A DNA stretch of 64,000 nt from an uncultured Alphaproteobacteria bacterium (GTDB lineage: Bacteria > Pseudomonadota > Alphaproteobacteria > Rhodobacterales > Rhodobacteraceae): NCBI GenBank assembly GCA_902537235.1, contig CACBAO010000001.1, positions 124,001-188,000 on the forward strand, given 5' to 3'. The translations under genes were made by a program, and so were the position numbers. This document shows positions 62,375 to 64,000 of this stretch, in pieces. Numbering within the stretch: the first letter of the stretch is position 1; each line of letters begins with the position of its first letter. The notes under the pieces are model-generated. The model saw only the letters and a list, made by a program, of their open reading frames with translations. It did no database searches and was not told the origin of the DNA.

Positions 62375-64000
62375 TTAATCTTCCTTTTTTAACTCCTTTC
62401 CTGTCTTCTGATCTACAATTTTCATCGATAGTTTACTCTTACCTCTGTCATCGATACCCATTAATTTTACTTTTACAGAGCCTCCTTCATTCAAAACATC
62501 CTTTGGATGATTTACTCTCTCATCGGATATTTGGCTCACATGAACAAGTCCATCTCGTTTCCCATAGAAGTTCACAAAAGCTCCAAAGTCCATCAACTTT
62601 ACGATCTTACCCTCATAAATTTGCCCAACAATAGGATCTTCAACTATTTCTTTTATCATTTTCCTCGCGGTCTGCAGGCTTTCTGCATTTTGCGATGATA
62701 TTCTAACTACTCCGTCGTCATTTATATCAACCTTAGCACCTGAAACCTCAACTATTTCTTTTATCACTTTTCCTCCACTTCCTATCACCTCGCGAATTTT
62801 ATCGCTAGGTACAGTTAAAGACTCGATTTTAGGTGCATATTTTGAAAACTCTGATGGAGCTGACAAAGATTTTGCCATTTCGTTTAATATGTGTAAACGA
62901 GCTTCCTTTGCTTGATCTAGAGCTTTTTCCATAATTTGGGGGGTAATACCTGCGACTTTTATATCCATCTGCAAGGAGGTAATTCCTGCCTCTGTTCCAG
63001 CTACCTTGAAGTCCATATCTCCAAGGTGGTCCTCATCTCCCAATATATCTGTTAGAACTGCAAACTTTTTCCCTTCTAGTATGAGGCCCATAGCGACGCC
63101 CGCTACAGGTGCTTTGAGTGGAACCCCGGCATCCATCATTGATAAAGATGAACCACAAACTGTTGCCATCGAAGAAGATCCATTGGATTCTGTTATCTCC
63201 GAAACAACTCTTACTGTATAGGGAAATTCCTCAGCCGATGGTAACACAGCTTGTAATGCCCTCCAGGCAAGTTTTCCATGGCCTATTTCTCTACGACCAG
63301 GGCCAGCCATACGACCGCATTCTCCAACTGAGTAAGGTGGAAAGTTGTAGTGTAGCATAAAATTTAGCTTACCTTCTTTGTGTAAAGCATCAATAATCTG
63401 TTCAGAATCCCCAGATCCAAGTGTCGTAACAACAAGACCTTGAGTTTCACCTCTAGTAAATAGCGATGATCCATGTGCTCTTGGTAATAAACGCGTCTCG
63501 GTTTCTATTGATCTAACGGTTGTTAAGTCTCTACCATCTATTCGAGTACCCTTATCTAGAATATTTTTTCTAACAACCTCAGACTCTAGTCTTTTTATGA
63601 GTTCGTTTACCTCACTACCTTGATTTTCTTCATCTGATAGTGAATTTTTTATTTTATCTACTGCTTCAGCTACTGAAGCTTGGCGCGCTTTTTTGTCAGA
63701 TATTTCAAAGGCTTTTTTGAGATCTTTTTCTCCTACTTTAGATATCTTTTTATATAATTTATCATCAATCTGATAATCAAAAGAAAATGGTTCATTTGCA
63801 GCCTCTTTTGCTAAATCAATGATCATGTCAATTACTAATGCCATCTGTTCATGTCCGAACTTCACAGCTCCCAACATTTCTTTTTCCGATAATTCGTAAG
63901 CTTCAGATTCTACCATCATTACCGCATCTTTTGTTCCAGCAACTACAAGATCAAGTCTTTGCTCGCTGGTTTCTTTTAAATTATCCATATCATCTACTGA
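62375..64000 (-). CDS. pnp: polyribonucleotide nucleotidyltransferase, 5'-truncated by window edge
   Basis: Phosphorolytic 3'-5' exoribonuclease and degradosome partner. The frame stays open to the window end (SVDD before the internal Met at 63988), so roughly 170 N-terminal residues are outside. Visible: [22 protein letters not shown], the second RNase PH domain ([70 protein letters not shown]), then KH ([12 protein letters not shown]) and S1 ([15 protein letters not shown]) at the C-terminus. Confidence 0.97.
   Translation of the reverse strand, partial: SVDDMDNLKETSEQRLDLVVAGTKDAVMMVESEAYELSEKEMLGAVKFGHEQMALVIDMIIDLAKEAANEPFSFDYQIDDKLYKKISKVGEKDLKKAFEISDKKARQASVAEAVDKIKNSLSDEENQGSEVNELIKRLESEVVRKNILDKGTRIDGRDLTTVRSIETETRLLPRAHGSSLFTRGETQGLVVTTLGSGDSEQIIDALHKEGKLNFMLHYNFPPYSVGECGRMAGPGRREIGHGKLAWRALQAVLPSAEEFPYTVRVVSEITESNGSSSMATVCGSSLSMMDAGVPLKAPVAGVAMGLILEGKKFAVLTDILGDEDHLGDMDFKVAGTEAGITSLQMDIKVAGITPQIMEKALDQAKEARLHILNEMAKSLSAPSEFSKYAPKIESLTVPSDKIREVIGSGGKVIKEIVEVSGAKVDINDDGVVRISSQNAESLQTARKMIKEIVEDPIVGQIYEGKIVKLMDFGAFVNFYGKRDGLVHVSQISDERVNHPKDVLNEGGSVKVKLMGIDDRGKSKLSMKIVDQKTGKELKKED

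Noticed and set aside
1-64000. CRISPR arrays, tRNA/rRNA genes, prophage or insertion sequences
   Set aside because: No spaced direct repeats, cloverleaf-like gaps, integrases or transposases were seen; nearly all bases are in ordinary genes.

Overview
The window is a dense, AT-rich (roughly one third GC by eye) stretch of an alphaproteobacterial chromosome, probably from a streamlined marine lineage. The evidence for Alphaproteobacteria is the gene order enoyl-CoA hydratase / rpsT / dnaA / dnaN / recF beside fpg, a near-canonical RegB/RegA (PrrB/PrrA) redox two-component pair, the ftsK-lolA-xthA block, accD-folC facing trxA, and a methanethiol-oxidase-type selenium-binding protein. Order-level placement (Rhodobacterales-like versus a SAR116-like or similar group) cannot be settled from this sequence alone. 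No rRNA, tRNA, CRISPR, prophage or insertion sequence is visible. No stretch without a gene exceeds 300 bases; the longest gaps are about 110-175 bases.

Layout. 1-2.7 kb: leucine biosynthesis (leuC truncated at the left edge, leuD, leuB). 2.7-8.3 kb: an accessory block (KduD-like SDR, tyrosine-phosphatase-like protein, an unknown duplicated-domain protein, NAD(P)HX repair enzyme, alpha/beta hydrolase, dienoyl-CoA-isomerase-like crotonase), followed by asd. 9.3-16.8 kb: ispA-xseB, fpg, enoyl-CoA hydratase, rpsT, a rhodanese, and the replication genes dnaA-dnaN-recF. 16.8-21.7 kb: a seven-gene minus-strand run centred on a cytosolic methanethiol oxidase / selenium-binding protein, with a rhodanese, a 2Fe-2S ferredoxin, a GFA-type zinc protein, a CoA-binding protein, an FMN 2-hydroxyacid oxidase and an SDR that lacks its catalytic Tyr and Lys. 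21.8-27.7 kb: assorted accessory metabolism (DMT transporters, esterase, PhyH dioxygenase, CaiB-type CoA transferase, glycine-zipper protein, second FMN oxidase). 27.8-31.4 kb: TerC-like protein, then glpD-glpK.

31.4-37.3 kb: a six-gene minus-strand operon for a branched-chain-type ABC importer (livK, G, F, H, M) ending in a homocysteine S-methyltransferase family gene, with a strong hairpin after the binding-protein gene. 37.5-44.4 kb: DMT transporter, OYE-type flavin reductase, malonyl-CoA synthetase, PLP homeostasis protein, ribA, an OmpR-type regulator with a degenerate receiver, and xthA. 44.4-47.4 kb: lolA and ftsK. 47.5-54.6 kb: amidase, UbiH-family hydroxylase, regA and regB, tsaE, an exonuclease-I-like gene and trxA. 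54.6-64 kb: folC, accD, a small lipoprotein, prolyl iminopeptidase, ubiG, a GT42/DUF115-like unknown, a MarR regulator, an NDUFAF5-like methyltransferase relative, hemH, and pnp cut by the right edge.

Most of this is ordinary core genome. The parts most worth a second look are the methanethiol-oxidation neighbourhood, the replacement of the usual alphaproteobacterial addAB locus between tsaE and trxA by a single exonuclease-I-like gene, the transporter-methyltransferase operon, and several family members that have lost expected catalytic residues.
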